A DNA stretch of 64,000 bases from an uncultured Schlesneria sp. (GCA_903834925.1 CAILLA010000146.1:16299-80298); one strand, 5' to 3'; shown: positions 10,022 through 19,716, counted from the stretch's first letter. The notes: a model not told the origin generated them from the letters alone. Program-made: numbers and translations.

Positions 10022-11350
10022 TTAAAGCTTCGTGATCCGATAACCGGGATGGTCGGGAGTGAAAAGTTCGTCCAGGAGTCTGACTCCTAAACCTGGTCGC
10101 GTTGGTGGTGCGATGTGCCCCTTGATGACGGTTGGGGGTTCGTCGATCAGCATCGGATAGATCGTTTTGATGTGTGCCCGGACTGTTTCTTGATAGGTCA
10201 CGTTGGCGCACGACATTGTGACGTTCAGGCCGGCAAACAGTGTTAATGGGCCGGTGCAGTCATGCATCAGGACTGGGATATTAAATGTCTGAGCCAGTTC
10301 GGCTGCTCGACGGGTTTCACTGATTCCCCCTACCCATGTTGGGTCAATCATCGCGTAATCGGCGGCGCGTCTTTGCAGTACCTGGCGGTATTCTTCACGG
10401 CTGACCAGCATCTCGCTGACCGCAATCGGGACCCCTGCCCGGTCGCGGAAGTCGGCAATCGTGTCGACACAGTCGGGGCGAATGACATCCTCCAGCCAGA
10501 GTGGCTTCAGTTCTCGCATTGCCTCGGCGATGCGAAGCGCAGCGGGAAGCGTGAAGAAACCGTGACCGTCAAGCATCACTTCCATCTTCATGCCGACTCG
10601 TTCGCGGATCGCTCGGAAGGGCTGCAATCCTTCTTCGAGGTCGGCCCAACTGACTCGGTGACCGCCGCTCTGTTTGTAAACGCGGTCGAGCGACCACAGC
10701 TTCATCGCGGAGTATCCTTCGGCCAGAAGTTCTTCGGCCAGGTCGCCGGGATTGTGGACGCTGTTGTAGTTGTCTTCCAATGGGCCGGGTCGGCCTAAGT
10801 CGCCATGACCTGGCCAGCCAGATGATGGCGGGTCCTGGTTCCCGTCGGCGTAAGGGCGTCGTCCATAACTGGGGCCGCCGCAACTGTTGTAGACGGGGAT
10901 GGAATCTCTGACAGCACCACCCAACAGTTTCCAGGCGGGCTGTTGAGTCAACTGGCCGAGGATATCCCACAAGGCCAGGTCGATCGCACTGATCGCTCGA
11001 AGTTCGCATCCGCGAACACCGAACGCGGATCCTCGTTCGTACAAAAACCGCCAATGGCTTTCGATCGCTGTAGCGTCGGCTCCTAGCAACCGTCGTGACA
11101 TCCAGTCATGCAACGTCGAGGCAACAGCTTGTGGAACGTAATAGGTTTCGCCATGTCCGATCACAGGTTCCCCACCGGCCGTTCCTGCATCCGTATGCAG
11201 TCGCAGTAGCAGTAATCCCCCCATGATGTCGTGGGGAATCAGTGTCTCAACCGCCGTGATTCGAGGTCCGTTTCGGAACGCATGTTCTTGAATGGGACTG
11301 GAAGCCCGGAAGAGATGATCTTCGTTCTTTCGCATGGTTTTATTACTCAA
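10022..11350 (-). CDS. Enolase-superfamily (mandelate racemase/muconate lactonizing enzyme-like) protein
   Basis: Protein of 442 residues with the enolase-superfamily capping domain followed by a TIM barrel. Candidate metal ligands are Asp in VMLDGHG, Glu in LWLEDVIRP and Glu in AVSEMLVS; AMKLW supplies the first catalytic lysine region and LMHDCTGPL the C-terminal acid/base. Such enzymes abstract a proton alpha to a carboxylate of sugar acids, as dehydratases or cycloisomerases; the substrate is not determinable. A glycine/proline-rich insertion follows YNSCGGPSYG, longer than usual. No sugar-catabolic partner is adjacent. Confidence 0.85.
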   Translation of the reverse strand: MSNKTMRKNEDHLFRASSPIQEHAFRNGPRITAVETLIPHDIMGGLLLLRLHTDAGTAGGEPVIGHGETYYVPQAVASTLHDWMSRRLLGADATAIESHWRFLYERGSAFGVRGCELRAISAIDLALWDILGQLTQQPAWKLLGGAVRDSIPVYNSCGGPSYGRRPYADGNQDPPSSGWPGHGDLGRPGPLEDNYNSVHNPGDLAEELLAEGYSAMKLWSLDRVYKQSGGHRVSWADLEEGLQPFRAIRERVGMKMEVMLDGHGFFTLPAALRIAEAMRELKPLWLEDVIRPDCVDTIADFRDRAGVPIAVSEMLVSREEYRQVLQRRAADYAMIDPTWVGGISETRRAAELAQTFNIPVLMHDCTGPLTLFAGLNVTMSCANVTYQETVRAHIKTIYPMLIDEPPTVIKGHIAPPTRPGLGVRLLDELFTPDHPGYRITKL

Positions 11351-11716
11351 CGAGATTCATTAGCCGGAGGGTGACGCGTGATTTTTAGGAGGCGGCTTTG
11401 CGGAAACGGGGCACCAAATCAAGAACTTGTCGCAAAGACGCAAAGGTGCAAGGACGCAAAGAATTTAAAAGACTGTAACTGCATTGTCTCGTTTCTTTTG
11501 GAACAGAAATCCACGAAAAGGGTGCCACGGTTTTACCGTTTTCGGTAAGGCCGTGCTCTTCGGAGACCTTATCGAGCCATGAAGACCCGGCCTTGCCGAA
11601 GACTCCAAAACCGTGGCACCCCATGTTTCTACCGCAATAACGCTCATATGCGACCCTACGCCAGCTTCATCATTTCATCAGGCCCGTTTCAGTTTTTCCA
11701 ATCAAATTCATTGCGA
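11351..11716. other. Intergenic region containing long inverted repeat copy A
   Basis: About 365 bases between the enolase-superfamily gene and the Rieske gene. The centre is occupied by the 102-bp imperfect inverted repeat at 11520-11621. Flanking text (CTTTTGGAACAGAAA on the left, CATTTCATCAGGCC on the right) is shared with copy B at 16.7-16.9 kb, so the mobile or amplified unit is nearer 200 bp. Confidence 0.55.
11520..11621. repeat. Long imperfect inverted repeat, family GGTGCCACGG, copy A
   Basis: Ends GGGTGCCACGGTTTT and AAAACCGTGGCACCC are exact inverted copies; pairing continues inward through TTCGGnAAGGCCG with a short mismatched block. The total is about 33 paired positions per arm. 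No coding capacity and no visible target duplication. Related members: 14662-14760, 16733-16833 and 36571-36877. Confidence 0.75.
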
Positions 11717-12055
11717 TCAAGACTTTGGTTTTGGAACTTCGATCTGGACTTCGTCACCTGTGATTCGGACGGCATACGATTCGGTTCGGACTTTTGACTT
11801 GGGGTTGTCCATCCAAATCCCGTCTTTGACACAGAACTTCCAGGCGTGCCAGGGGCAGATCACATCGCAACCTTCGAGATAGCCCGAAGCCAGCGATGCG
11901 CCCATGTGTGGACACGAATCATTGATGGCAAAGTATTGGCCATCACGTCGAAAGACGGCGACCAGTGTTCCATTCAGGGGAAATGCGCGTCCTTCACCTT
12001 CGGGGATTGAGTCAGTTTTGCATACGGTCTGAAATTCAATGCTCTCGTCAGTCAT
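11717..12055 (-). CDS. Rieske [2Fe-2S] ferredoxin-like protein
   Basis: Small Rieske-fold protein of 112 residues. Cluster ligands are visible as Cys48-Pro-His50 in SCPHMGA and Cys67-Pro-Trp-His70 in CPWHAWKF. The size and lack of a membrane anchor match soluble NirD-like or dioxygenase-type ferredoxins that donate electrons to an oxygenase or reductase. It follows the ABC permease by 9 bases on the same strand, suggesting co-transcription with the ABC genes, although no functional link is obvious. No oxygenase partner is adjacent. Confidence 0.9.
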   Translation of the reverse strand: MTDESIEFQTVCKTDSIPEGEGRAFPLNGTLVAVFRRDGQYFAINDSCPHMGASLASGYLEGCDVICPWHAWKFCVKDGIWMDNPKSKVRTESYAVRITGDEVQIEVPKPKS

Positions 12056-12064
12056 CGTCCACTT

Positions 12065-13720
12065 TCACTGAACTATCGTCGTGCTCGGATCAAAACGGTC
12101 GTACGCGAGAACCAATAGCGGCACAAGTGCTCCGCACTCGACCACCAGTACAAATCCGGCACCGGCAACCGCTACCACGGGCGATTGTAGTGCTAATGCA
12201 CCGGGCAATGCAGCGATGATGACGAAGATTGCGCCAGCTCCCAGCATTAGCATCTTCAGGGTCATGAAGATCATTTGCTTTCCCGAGTTCTGGAAGTCGC
12301 CTGGAGCACCTTTGGCCAATCGAGTCGGATAAATGTAGAAGACGAGCTTGTCGATTCCGAACAACAATAAATTCAGCGGCAACGTCAAGATGGCTCCGCA
12401 CAACAGCCACGGTGCCAGATTCGTATAGACACAGGCCAAAACGACAATAAAGGTCGATTGAATCACCGAGAGCAGGATTGGAAATCCAATCAAGTCACCG
12501 ATGACAACGGAGATGGAGCGAATAGGAAGTGATTTCAGATACCCAACCCGTTCGATTTCGTTTTGTATTGACAAGCAGATGAGAAAGCTCATGTAGGCCA
12601 TCGAGCCTAGACCGACGAAGGGAGCGGCAACGATCCGGGTGGATTCTGATCCTGATCGACCAATCACGACGACTAGGGTCGCGGCGAATGTGACGGCCCC
12701 GGCAAGGACCCACAAAAGCCTGGATGAGGACCGAAATGTTGTTGTCATCCGTTGCCATAAAACAGGACCGATTCCACCCCAAAAGGGAAGTTGAGCGATT
12801 TTTCGTTGAGCGACCGAGGAATCTCGCTTCGATTCAAAGGCATGCCATGCCCCCTTAGACTGCATTAGCTTAAGTCGCTCCGTCATTTTCTCGCTGATCG
12901 CTAAAGCCGATTCCAGCGACAGGGCATCCAGCCGAAATGCGAGCAACAACAAGGACAGGTCAACCGCGAACGGGACCGCGGCATAGGGGAAAAAGGTTTT
13001 CCAATCAGGAGCCGTAAGAGCTCGAACAAAAACGAAAAACGGAGCGAGCATCAGTTTGCCAGCGGTCGATTCCTTGAAGACCTTGAGGTAGGCATCAAAA
13101 TCATTTCCGTTGACCGACTGAACCGTTTGGGTGACTGCCACAAAAACCAGGATGCCGAATAACAGGCCGAGTACTCGTCGGATCACGACGCTCAGTTTTT
13201 CTTCCAGGATCTGTCTCAAGAACGAAACGTTCATCGTCAGCAGCTGCAAAAACGACAACGTCATGGCGACCGCCAGCCAGCGAGGGATTGCCATTCCGAA
13301 CCGGGGACTCGTAAATAAGCCAAAAAACAGCGAAATTCCCGTGATACCAAGCAGGCTTTTCAAAAGTAAATAGGCCAGCAACTGCTTGCGGGTGATCGGT
13401 GCCGGAAAAAGAAATGCTGCTTCGCTCGCCGAGAAATAGACGGTCGCCTCACCCGTTGAAAAGACCAATGTATAGAACGTGAAGGCAAACAGTCCCAGCG
13501 GCAGGAAGTCGTTTTGCATTTTGTTGAGGGCATCGGAGACCTGCGGGGACTGAGCCCCGACTCGGCTGGCAAAGTAAATCGACCCCAGGCCATACAAGGA
13601 CATTAGGGCGATAAATCCGACGAAAAAAAGTCCGCGCCATGTTCGCAGGCTTCGGCCCAATTGGCGAAACCCGCCGCGCCATTGAAATCGCATCAGCTTC
13701 CACAAAGCGGGATGAAACAT
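12065..13720 (-). CDS. ABC exporter permease
   Basis: Polytopic membrane protein of 551 residues, with many hydrophobic segments spread across the length and GEATVYFSASEAAFLFPAP near residues 90-110, typical of the putative ABC exporter permeases found next to ABC-2-type ATPases. It starts 27 bases after the ATPase gene, so the two almost certainly form one transporter. Cargo cannot be read from sequence. ATG 13720 gives a cytosolic N-terminus (MFHPALWKLMRFQWRGGFRQL) before the first membrane segment. Confidence 0.82.
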   Translation of the reverse strand: MFHPALWKLMRFQWRGGFRQLGRSLRTWRGLFFVGFIALMSLYGLGSIYFASRVGAQSPQVSDALNKMQNDFLPLGLFAFTFYTLVFSTGEATVYFSASEAAFLFPAPITRKQLLAYLLLKSLLGITGISLFFGLFTSPRFGMAIPRWLAVAMTLSFLQLLTMNVSFLRQILEEKLSVVIRRVLGLLFGILVFVAVTQTVQSVNGNDFDAYLKVFKESTAGKLMLAPFFVFVRALTAPDWKTFFPYAAVPFAVDLSLLLLAFRLDALSLESALAISEKMTERLKLMQSKGAWHAFESKRDSSVAQRKIAQLPFWGGIGPVLWQRMTTTFRSSSRLLWVLAGAVTFAATLVVVIGRSGSESTRIVAAPFVGLGSMAYMSFLICLSIQNEIERVGYLKSLPIRSISVVIGDLIGFPILLSVIQSTFIVVLACVYTNLAPWLLCGAILTLPLNLLLFGIDKLVFYIYPTRLAKGAPGDFQNSGKQMIFMTLKMLMLGAGAIFVIIAALPGALALQSPVVAVAGAGFVLVVECGALVPLLVLAYDRFDPSTTIVQ

Positions 13721-13747
13721 GTTAAGTCTGCCAAAAAGGAGCCGTTG

Positions 13748-14503
13748 TTATTCTTTCGTGACGTCTGACACGACCGCAGCTGTCGGTTCGGTGAACTGAA
13801 AGAAGATTTCTTCCAGCGACGTATCTGTTCCGGCAGTTTCCATTTTACTTTTGGCTTCGGCGATGGTTCCCTGAAACAGACATTCGCCTCGATGCAAGAT
13901 CAGTAAATGGCTGCAAAGATCATCAATCAGATCGAGCAGGTGAGAACTGACCATGACGGCCGCTCCGGCAGCCGCTCGTTCGCGAATCGAGGTTTTCAAC
14001 GTTCGAATCCCGCGAGGATCGAGTCCGGTCAGTGGTTCGTCGAAGATGATGGCAACTGGATTGTGAAGGTAGGCACAGCAGATCGCCACCTTTTGACGCA
14101 TTCCTCGCGACAATTCCTGAGCGATTGTGTTGCGCTTCTCGGTCAATTCGAATTGCTCCAGCAACCGTTCCGCTTCGTCAGCAAATTCGGCCATCCGGTA
14201 GACAGACGCAGTGAACTCAAGGTGTTCCCAGACTGTAAGGACATCAAAAAGCTGTGGTTCGTCGGGAATGAATGCCAACCGGCTTTTGGCCGCGATTGGG
14301 TCATCGACGATATCGAACCCCTCAACGGACAATCGTCCTTTGGAGGGTGGGATGATCCCGACCAGTGCCCGCATTGTCGTGGTTTTCCCGGCACCGTTCG
14401 GGCCGACCACACCCAAGACGGAACCTGCAGCCACTTCAAAACTTAATCCACGAACGGCGACCGTGTTACGGTAGGATTTTTCATAGCCTTCAACTCGAAT
14501 CAT
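13748..14503 (-). CDS. ABC transporter ATP-binding protein
   Basis: Nucleotide-binding subunit of about 251 residues powering the downstream permease. Walker A GPNGAGKTTT, signature LSRGMRQKV, Walker B IIFDEPLTGLD and the switch His in VSSHLLD are all intact. The pattern is that of ABC-2-type export systems (drug, polysaccharide or unknown cargo). Start ATG 14503 (MIRVEGYEKSYRN) was chosen over the open frame to 14596 because ABC proteins begin this way. First gene of the ABC-ATPase, permease, Rieske run. Confidence 0.93.
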   Translation of the reverse strand: MIRVEGYEKSYRNTVAVRGLSFEVAAGSVLGVVGPNGAGKTTTMRALVGIIPPSKGRLSVEGFDIVDDPIAAKSRLAFIPDEPQLFDVLTVWEHLEFTASVYRMAEFADEAERLLEQFELTEKRNTIAQELSRGMRQKVAICCAYLHNPVAIIFDEPLTGLDPRGIRTLKTSIRERAAAGAAVMVSSHLLDLIDDLCSHLLILHRGECLFQGTIAEAKSKMETAGTDTSLEEIFFQFTEPTAAVVSDVTKE

Positions 14504-14886
14504 GGGACGCTCATCATTCGTTGGGAATCGGTCTGTTATAGTCGAGATCTTCTCGACGGGTTTCAATTGGCCATTTTGATTGTAGAACGTCAACATCGGA
14601 TTTACATTCCACAGACAAAAACGCTTTTTTATGTGATGGCGATTGGGGCTGGCATTGGTTTTGTGCCACTGCTTGTCCGTCCTCGGTCAAGCCGTGCTCT
14701 TTCCTCGCAACAATTAATCCTGTGCCATTGCTTCTCCGCAGACTCCGAAGCTGTGACACAGGATTTTCCTATCCATCTAAACGTAATTGATAGCTTTGCC
14801 TAAGCCAAAACCTGCGAGCACTTCAATTTCCCGGTTCTGTGTGCTACAATACTGTGCTTCAAAATGAACTTGGGACACGGAAAATC
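14504..14886. other. Divergent intergenic region between ABC ATPase and carA
   Basis: About 380 bases with promoters expected in both directions. It contains a divergent member of the long inverted-repeat family (14662-14760). No other clear structure was seen. Confidence 0.4.
14662..14760. repeat. Long imperfect inverted repeat, divergent copy D
   Basis: Starts TGTGCCACTGCTTGTCCG and ends with GCTGTGACACA, giving imperfect inverted ends. Internal text CCGTCCTCGGTCAAGCCGTGCTCT matches the TTCGGTAAGGCCGTGCTCT core of copies A and B, so it belongs to the same family but has diverged. A second TGTGCCATTGCTTCTCCG lies inside. Confidence 0.5.
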
Positions 14887-16014
14887 ATGAGTCTGCTGGC
14901 ATCCGCAAAACTCGCTCTCGCTGACGGTACGGTTTATTCAGGGAAAGCATTTGGTGCGACGGGCGAGGTTTACGGGGAAGTCTGCTTTAATACGAGCATG
15001 ACCGGGTATCAAGAGATCCTGACGGACCCCTCCTATTGTGGTCAGATTGTCGCCATGACGTACCCTTTAATCGGGAATTATGGCGTTAACACAGAAGACA
15101 CCGAAAGCCGGGGTCTGTTTCTTCGCGGGTTTGTCGTTCGAGAGTTGTGCCAGCAGCCAAGCAATTTCCGGTCAAACGACACCCTTGACGCGTATCTGCG
15201 TAAAAACAAAGTGGTCGGTATTGAGGGGATTGACACTCGATCGCTGGTTCGCCATCTGCGAATTCGCGGCGCGATGACAGGGGTTCTTTCAACGATCGAT
15301 CTGGATGACGCATCGCTGATCAAAAAGGCTCAGCAAAGTCCAACGCTGGTCGGGCAAGATCTGGTTCAAGAGGTCATGCCGAAAGCCTCGTTCGACTGGA
15401 CTGAAGGATTGTCGGAACTTGGCCTCAGCGGGACAACATTGCCATCTCCAACCGGCAAGCAACTGCACGTGGTTGCGATCGATTACGGAATGAAGTGGAA
15501 CATCCTCAGGCACCTGAAAGCAATGGGCTGTCGGGTTACGGTTGTTCCCGGTACGTCGACTGCGGAACAAATCCTGGCATTAAATCCTGATGGAGTGTTC
15601 CTTTCGAATGGGCCAGGCGACCCTCGTCCGCTGACTTATGCGATCGATACGATCCGGAATCTGCTTGGCAAAGTTCCCGTGTTTGGAATTTGCCTCGGCC
15701 ATCAACTGCTGGGACTGGCGTGCGGCGCCGAGATCTACAAATTGAAATTCGGTCATCGTGGTGCAAACCAGCCGGTGCTGAATAAAGAGAGCGGCCGGGT
15801 CGAGATCACGTCACAGAATCACGGATTCGCAATCTCGGGCGAGTCGCTGCCGAAGACGCTCGAAGTGACGCATGTGAATCTGAATGATCAGACAATCGAA
15901 GGGCTTCGTCACAAGGACTTTCCGGCGTTCTGCGTTCAGTATCACCCGGAAGCCTCGTCCGGACCTCACGATAGCAGTTATTTGTTCCAAGCGTTTTATC
16001 AACTGATGAGTTAG
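14887..16014 (+). CDS. carA: Carbamoyl-phosphate synthase small subunit
   Basis: Glutamine amidotransferase subunit of about 375 residues that supplies ammonia to CarB for carbamoyl phosphate used in pyrimidine and arginine synthesis. The N-terminal CPSase domain starts ASAKLALADGTVYSGKAFGA. The class I glutaminase domain has the nucleophile in VFGICLGHQLLG (Cys about 268) and the His/Glu pair in VQYHPEASSGP. Start ATG 14887 is preferred to 14839 by family N-terminus. carB is not in the window. ndk follows after 15 bases, so the two probably share a transcript. Confidence 0.96.
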   Translation: MSLLASAKLALADGTVYSGKAFGATGEVYGEVCFNTSMTGYQEILTDPSYCGQIVAMTYPLIGNYGVNTEDTESRGLFLRGFVVRELCQQPSNFRSNDTLDAYLRKNKVVGIEGIDTRSLVRHLRIRGAMTGVLSTIDLDDASLIKKAQQSPTLVGQDLVQEVMPKASFDWTEGLSELGLSGTTLPSPTGKQLHVVAIDYGMKWNILRHLKAMGCRVTVVPGTSTAEQILALNPDGVFLSNGPGDPRPLTYAIDTIRNLLGKVPVFGICLGHQLLGLACGAEIYKLKFGHRGANQPVLNKESGRVEITSQNHGFAISGESLPKTLEVTHVNLNDQTIEGLRHKDFPAFCVQYHPEASSGPHDSSYLFQAFYQLMS

Positions 16015-16029
16015 AGAAGGAATTTGTCG

Positions 16030-16497
16030 ATGGCGGTCGAACGTAGTTTTGTGTTGCTGAAACCAGATGCCGTGGCTCGTCGTCTGGTCGGAGAAATTCT
16101 CGGCCGGTTCGAGTCAAAGGGATTAAAGATCGTTGGCATGAAGATGCTGAAAGTGACTCCGGAACTTTCCAAGCAGCATTATGCAGAACATGTTCACAAG
16201 CCATTTTACCCCATGTTGGAAGAATTCATTACGTCTGGGCCCGTTGTGGCACTGGCCGTCGAAGGTCCTCAAGCCATTTCGGTCATTCGAGCGATGCTCG
16301 GTTCGACAAACGGACGTGAAGCACCACTCGGAACGATTCGCGGCGACTTTGGTCTCAGCCGTCAGATGAATCTCGTGCATGGCAGCGACGGCCCCGATGC
16401 CGCCGCACGCGAGCTGGGAATTTATTTCAAGCCCGAAGAATTGATTGACTATTCCACGTCACTCGATCCGTGGACTTGTGCGGGCGACGAGAAGTAA
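16030..16497 (+). CDS. ndk: Nucleoside diphosphate kinase
   Basis: Enzyme of 155 residues that exchanges gamma-phosphates between nucleoside tri- and diphosphates. ERSFVLLKPDAVARRLVGEI is the family N-terminus; the active-site His is His117 in NLVHGSDGP, and GSTNGREAPLGTIRGDF precedes it. Start ATG 16030 has GAAGGAA seven bases upstream. The C-terminus (YSTSLDPWTCAGDEK) is slightly longer than in E. coli. It follows carA closely and is ended by a strong terminator. Confidence 0.97.
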   Translation: MAVERSFVLLKPDAVARRLVGEILGRFESKGLKIVGMKMLKVTPELSKQHYAEHVHKPFYPMLEEFITSGPVVALAVEGPQAISVIRAMLGSTNGREAPLGTIRGDFGLSRQMNLVHGSDGPDAAARELGIYFKPEELIDYSTSLDPWTCAGDEK

Positions 16498-16525
16498 CTG
16501 ATTGGAATGTGCCTGATAATCGTGT

Positions 16526-16556
16526 AGGTGGGTCGGTTTTCGACCCACCTTTTTTT
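16526..16556 (+). terminator. Intrinsic terminator of carA-ndk
   Basis: Perfect 10-bp stem AGGTGGGTCG/CGACCCACCT with loop GTTTT, followed directly by a run of six further T. It lies 28 bases after the ndk stop codon. Confidence 0.92.
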
Positions 16557-16732
16557 ACGCACTTTGTCTACATTCCAACAGGAGGGCCAAGCGTCTGCTG
16601 AGCCGCTTGGTCAATGCGTATACTTACTTCGCGGCTCGGCGGGAGGATCGCCCAGGCGTGATGAAATGACCTGAAGATGAGATGTTTGCGTAAGTAGAGA
16701 CGCGGTACTTTTGGAACAGAAACCCTCGAAAT

Positions 16733-16833
16733 GGTACCACGGTTTTACCGTCGTCGGTAAGGCCGTGCTCGTCAAACGTGTTTCTGACCAAAGAAGTCAC
16801 GGCCTTGTCGAAGACTCCAAAACCGTGGCACCC
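16733..16833. repeat. Long imperfect inverted repeat, copy B
   Basis: Ends GGTACCACGGTTTT and AAAACCGTGGCACC pair with one mismatch, with inner TCGGTAAGGCCGTG against CACGGCCTTGTCGA. It shares arms and both flanks (CTTTTGGAACAGAAA left, CATTTCATCAGGCC right) with copy A at 11520-11621. Confidence 0.75.
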
Positions 16834-16932
16834 AGAGTTTCGACCGCTATTGCAATCATCAAGTGCAACAGTATTGGCTACGGCAATTTGACCATTTCAT
16901 CAGGCCAGCCTCGCCCGCCCGACGCAATGCGG

Positions 16933-18006
16933 TCATCCCCGTGCAAGCCTGTCCGCTCGCTGGTTAAGTTCTACGGGGATCTTTTCAATCAGCATATCCA
17001 CCACGCTGTCCGCATTGATTCCTTCACTTTGCGCGGCGAAGGTTGTCACGAGGCGATGTCGCAAGACGGGATGAGCAACCGCCTTGATGTCCTCGGTTGT
17101 CACATGGAAACGACCTTCTAAAAGCGCTCTTGCTTTTGCACCAAGGATCAGGTTTTGTCCGGCACGCGGCCCAGCGCCCCAGGACAAATATTCTTTGACG
17201 AACTTTGGTGCATCGGGTTCTTTAGGGCGAGTTGCCCGGACGAGGTCTCGCGCGTAAACGAATACATGTTCTGCTACAGGGACCTTTCGCACGACCTCTT
17301 GTAAGGCCAGGATCTGTCGTCCGGTTAACGTGACAGTCAGCTGTGGCTCGTCGCCCCCAGTGGTTTGCTTCAGGATTCGCAATTCTTCCGCTGCATTTGG
17401 GTACTTGACCACGATATTGAACATGAATCGGTCGAGTTGGGCTTCGGGCAGCGGATAGGTTCCTTCTTGTTCGATTGGGTTCTGAGTCGCCAGAACGAAA
17501 AAGGGAACGGGCAATCGATACGTGTTCGAACCGACGGTGACGTGCCGTTCCTGCATGGCTTCGAGAAGGGCGGCCTGCGTTTTCGGCGGAGTTCGATTGA
17601 TTTCGTCGGCGAGCAAAACGTTCGTGAAGATCGGACCCTGCATGAATTGGAATAGCCGACGTCCAGATTCAGGGTCTTCCTGCAAGACGTCAGTTCCGGT
17701 GATATCCGACGGCATCAGGTCGGGTGTGAACTGGATTCGGCGAAACGACAGCTGCAGGACTTTTGCCACAGTACTGACAAGCAACGTCTTGGCCAAACCG
17801 GGGACCCCCATCAACAGACAGTGTGACCGACAAAACATGGCGATCAATAATTGATCGACAACATCGTTTTGACCGATGATGACTTTGCCGATTTCCACCC
17901 GCAGTCGAGAGTAAGCACTCGCCAAGCCACGGATCGCAGCCATTTCCCGTTCGCGTGCGGTGGCATCTGCAGCGGTTGCAGGTTCGTCATTCGCTGCAGC
18001 GTTCAT
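16933..18006 (-). CDS. MoxR family AAA+ ATPase (canonical)
   Basis: AAA+ ATPase of 357 residues in the MoxR family, whose members act as chaperones with vWA/DUF58 partners. Walker A is GVPGLAKT (67-74), Walker [25 protein letters not shown], with the downstream [22 protein letters not shown] sensor region. The DUF58 protein expected as partner is at 26.9 kb on the other strand rather than adjacent. It is clearly different from the second, shorter MoxR gene at 30.1 kb. An alanine-rich N-terminal tail precedes the conserved domain. Confidence 0.94.
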   Translation of the reverse strand: MNAAANDEPATAADATAREREMAAIRGLASAYSRLRVEIGKVIIGQNDVVDQLLIAMFCRSHCLLMGVPGLAKTLLVSTVAKVLQLSFRRIQFTPDLMPSDITGTDVLQEDPESGRRLFQFMQGPIFTNVLLADEINRTPPKTQAALLEAMQERHVTVGSNTYRLPVPFFVLATQNPIEQEGTYPLPEAQLDRFMFNIVVKYPNAAEELRILKQTTGGDEPQLTVTLTGRQILALQEVVRKVPVAEHVFVYARDLVRATRPKEPDAPKFVKEYLSWGAGPRAGQNLILGAKARALLEGRFHVTTEDIKAVAHPVLRHRLVTTFAAQSEGINADSVVDMLIEKIPVELNQRADRLARG

Positions 18007-18096
18007 CTCGTTGGTCTTTCTGTGGATCGAGTTTTTAACGAAAGGGAGTTACCATCATGACGAGACGTCTGACAATTTAAACAAGGAACTGCATCA

Positions 18097-18762
18097 ATGT
18101 CTAACAACGATCCCTGGGTCGACTCGAAAGCCGAAGTCCCGACGCCGCCCGCGAAGAAACCGATGAACGGCTGCCTCCTTGCAAGCTTGATCGTCGGCGG
18201 CCTTGGCATGGTTTGCCTGGTGGTCTGCTGCGGTGCATTTGCATGGTTCGCGTATACAATGAAGCCGACGATCACCAATGTTCCAGCCGAAGTCCGTGCC
18301 GCCAGTCAACAAGTCTTGAATATCAAAATTTCAGACGATTTTATTCCTGAAAACGCCATCACGATGGACAACATGATGTTTACCAATCGGATGGTGAAGT
18401 TCCGCCATAAAGAAGGAAAAGGTCAGTTGTTGATGGGGATGATGACGCTGAAGATTGGCGATCCCAATCAAGCAAAAGCCCAGTCGGGAGGAATGCGAGG
18501 CCCCTTCGAAATTGAATTGAAAACCAATCTGGACATCAAAAAGACGGAAACTCGCGACATCGTGATTAACGGCCAGAAGGCCTCGGTCGCGATCGGCGAA
18601 GCAGCAGATCGTAATACGGGCAAGGCGGTTCACACGGTTGAAATGAATACGAGTTTGCCGTCTGGAGAAGCGTTTCTCCTGTTGCGTCTGGACGACGATG
18701 TCTGGGACGAGGCAGCCGTTTTAAAAATGCTGGAAGAGTCAAAGTTACCGGGAGGTGAATGA
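18097..18762 (+). CDS. Membrane-anchored protein of unknown function
   Basis: Protein of 221 residues not recognised as a family. A proline-rich cytosolic N-terminus (about 25 residues) is followed by one strongly hydrophobic segment (about residues 26-50, with several cysteines) and a soluble remainder predicted to lie outside the membrane. An AAGGA ribosome site about ten bases before ATG 18097 supports the start. It is divergent from MoxR with 90 bases between them and convergent with the zinc-ribbon gene. No motif suggests an enzymatic role. Confidence 0.75.
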   Translation: MSNNDPWVDSKAEVPTPPAKKPMNGCLLASLIVGGLGMVCLVVCCGAFAWFAYTMKPTITNVPAEVRAASQQVLNIKISDDFIPENAITMDNMMFTNRMVKFRHKEGKGQLLMGMMTLKIGDPNQAKAQSGGMRGPFEIELKTNLDIKKTETRDIVINGQKASVAIGEAADRNTGKAVHTVEMNTSLPSGEAFLLLRLDDDVWDEAAVLKMLEESKLPGGE

Positions 18763-18777
18763 GCGAGAACCAGTTCG

Positions 18778-19716
18778 TCACGCGACGTCGCGAGCCCGGC
18801 CGTCTTCCGCACGGCGGTTTTGGGTTCCCGACGTTCGTCGTCGGACTCGGCGATGTTCTCGTTCCAGATCATCGAGCGCCAAGCTCATGTGGTAAACCTC
18901 TTCGGCAAGATGGTCGATCCGCCACGAAACTTCGTGAACGGTCTGTTCCATCCCCGCAGAAATCAACGTGACGACTCCAAGAAACAGCAACATTTGACCA
19001 ACAGCTGCGGTCAGCCAGCCTTTGGGCATGTATTCCGCCGGCCCACCAAAATAACTCCACATCACCAGCACAGTGCCGCAAGTCAGCAAACCGACTCCAG
19101 CGTAGGCACAGAGTTGGCCTGCCGCAGTCGACCAACTTGTGCGGCGAGCCAACTGCTTTTGAAGCGCGTCCCGAACCACGTGATCGTGGTCGAGATTCGT
19201 TTGAGCATTTTCGGATGAGTGGATTTTGGACTCGTCCTCTGAAGAATCGTCGTCTGTCGTTCTGGCGAGTTTGGGACCAGCGTTTAGCTTCTTTCGATCA
19301 GATCGCTTCGTTCCCGATGATTTCGGTGGCTTCGAATCCGATGAAATTGCCTCCGAAGAATCGGGATCGTCATTTTGAGCGGCGGCAGTGAACTGCGCCG
19401 ATGGTGCCGGGACTTTCATTTGAGGCGGATCGAGACGATGCTCCGGCCTTGTACCGACATTTTCATGAGAGGCCGTTGACGAAGCTCGGGCGTTGACAGG
19501 CGATGACGATCCGACATCGATAAGATTTTGGGCAGACCAACGAGCTAACAATTCTCGCGCGTCCCTTTCGGTTTCAATCGTACGGGGCGCGTTGACGACT
19601 CGAGGGGGTTCAAAAGCGGCAACGCCAAGTTCCGATTGGCAACGGGCGCAAAGCATACGTCGGTTGTCCGTGGACAACTCGGCCGCGACGTCAGCCCGGC
19701 ACGAAGAGCACCACAT
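18778..19716 (-). CDS. Zinc-ribbon membrane protein of unknown function
   Basis: Protein of 312 residues. It opens with two CxxC pairs (WCSSC and LCARC), probably a zinc ribbon. A long low-complexity, charged, serine-rich linker follows (about residues 60-190), then two hydrophobic segments (about 205-255) and a helical, charged C-terminus with EVYHMSLALDDLEREHRRVRRR. Composition and layout suggest a membrane-tethered regulatory or structural protein; no function is assigned. It ends 15 bases from the convergent 18097-18762 gene. Confidence 0.75.
   Translation of the reverse strand: MWCSSCRADVAAELSTDNRRMLCARCQSELGVAAFEPPRVVNAPRTIETERDARELLARWSAQNLIDVGSSSPVNARASSTASHENVGTRPEHRLDPPQMKVPAPSAQFTAAAQNDDPDSSEAISSDSKPPKSSGTKRSDRKKLNAGPKLARTTDDDSSEDESKIHSSENAQTNLDHDHVVRDALQKQLARRTSWSTAAGQLCAYAGVGLLTCGTVLVMWSYFGGPAEYMPKGWLTAAVGQMLLFLGVVTLISAGMEQTVHEVSWRIDHLAEEVYHMSLALDDLEREHRRVRRRTSGTQNRRAEDGRARDVA

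Larger units (their letters stand above)
16498..16932. other. Intergenic region: terminator plus inverted repeat copy B
   Basis: About 435 bases between ndk and the convergent MoxR gene. It holds the ndk terminator at 16526-16556 and repeat copy B at 16733-16833 with its shared flanks extending to about 16910. No coding frame is convincing. Confidence 0.5.

Noticed and set aside
10262..10798. 178-codon plus-strand open frame
   Set aside because: Antisense shadow of the enolase-superfamily gene; no family features.
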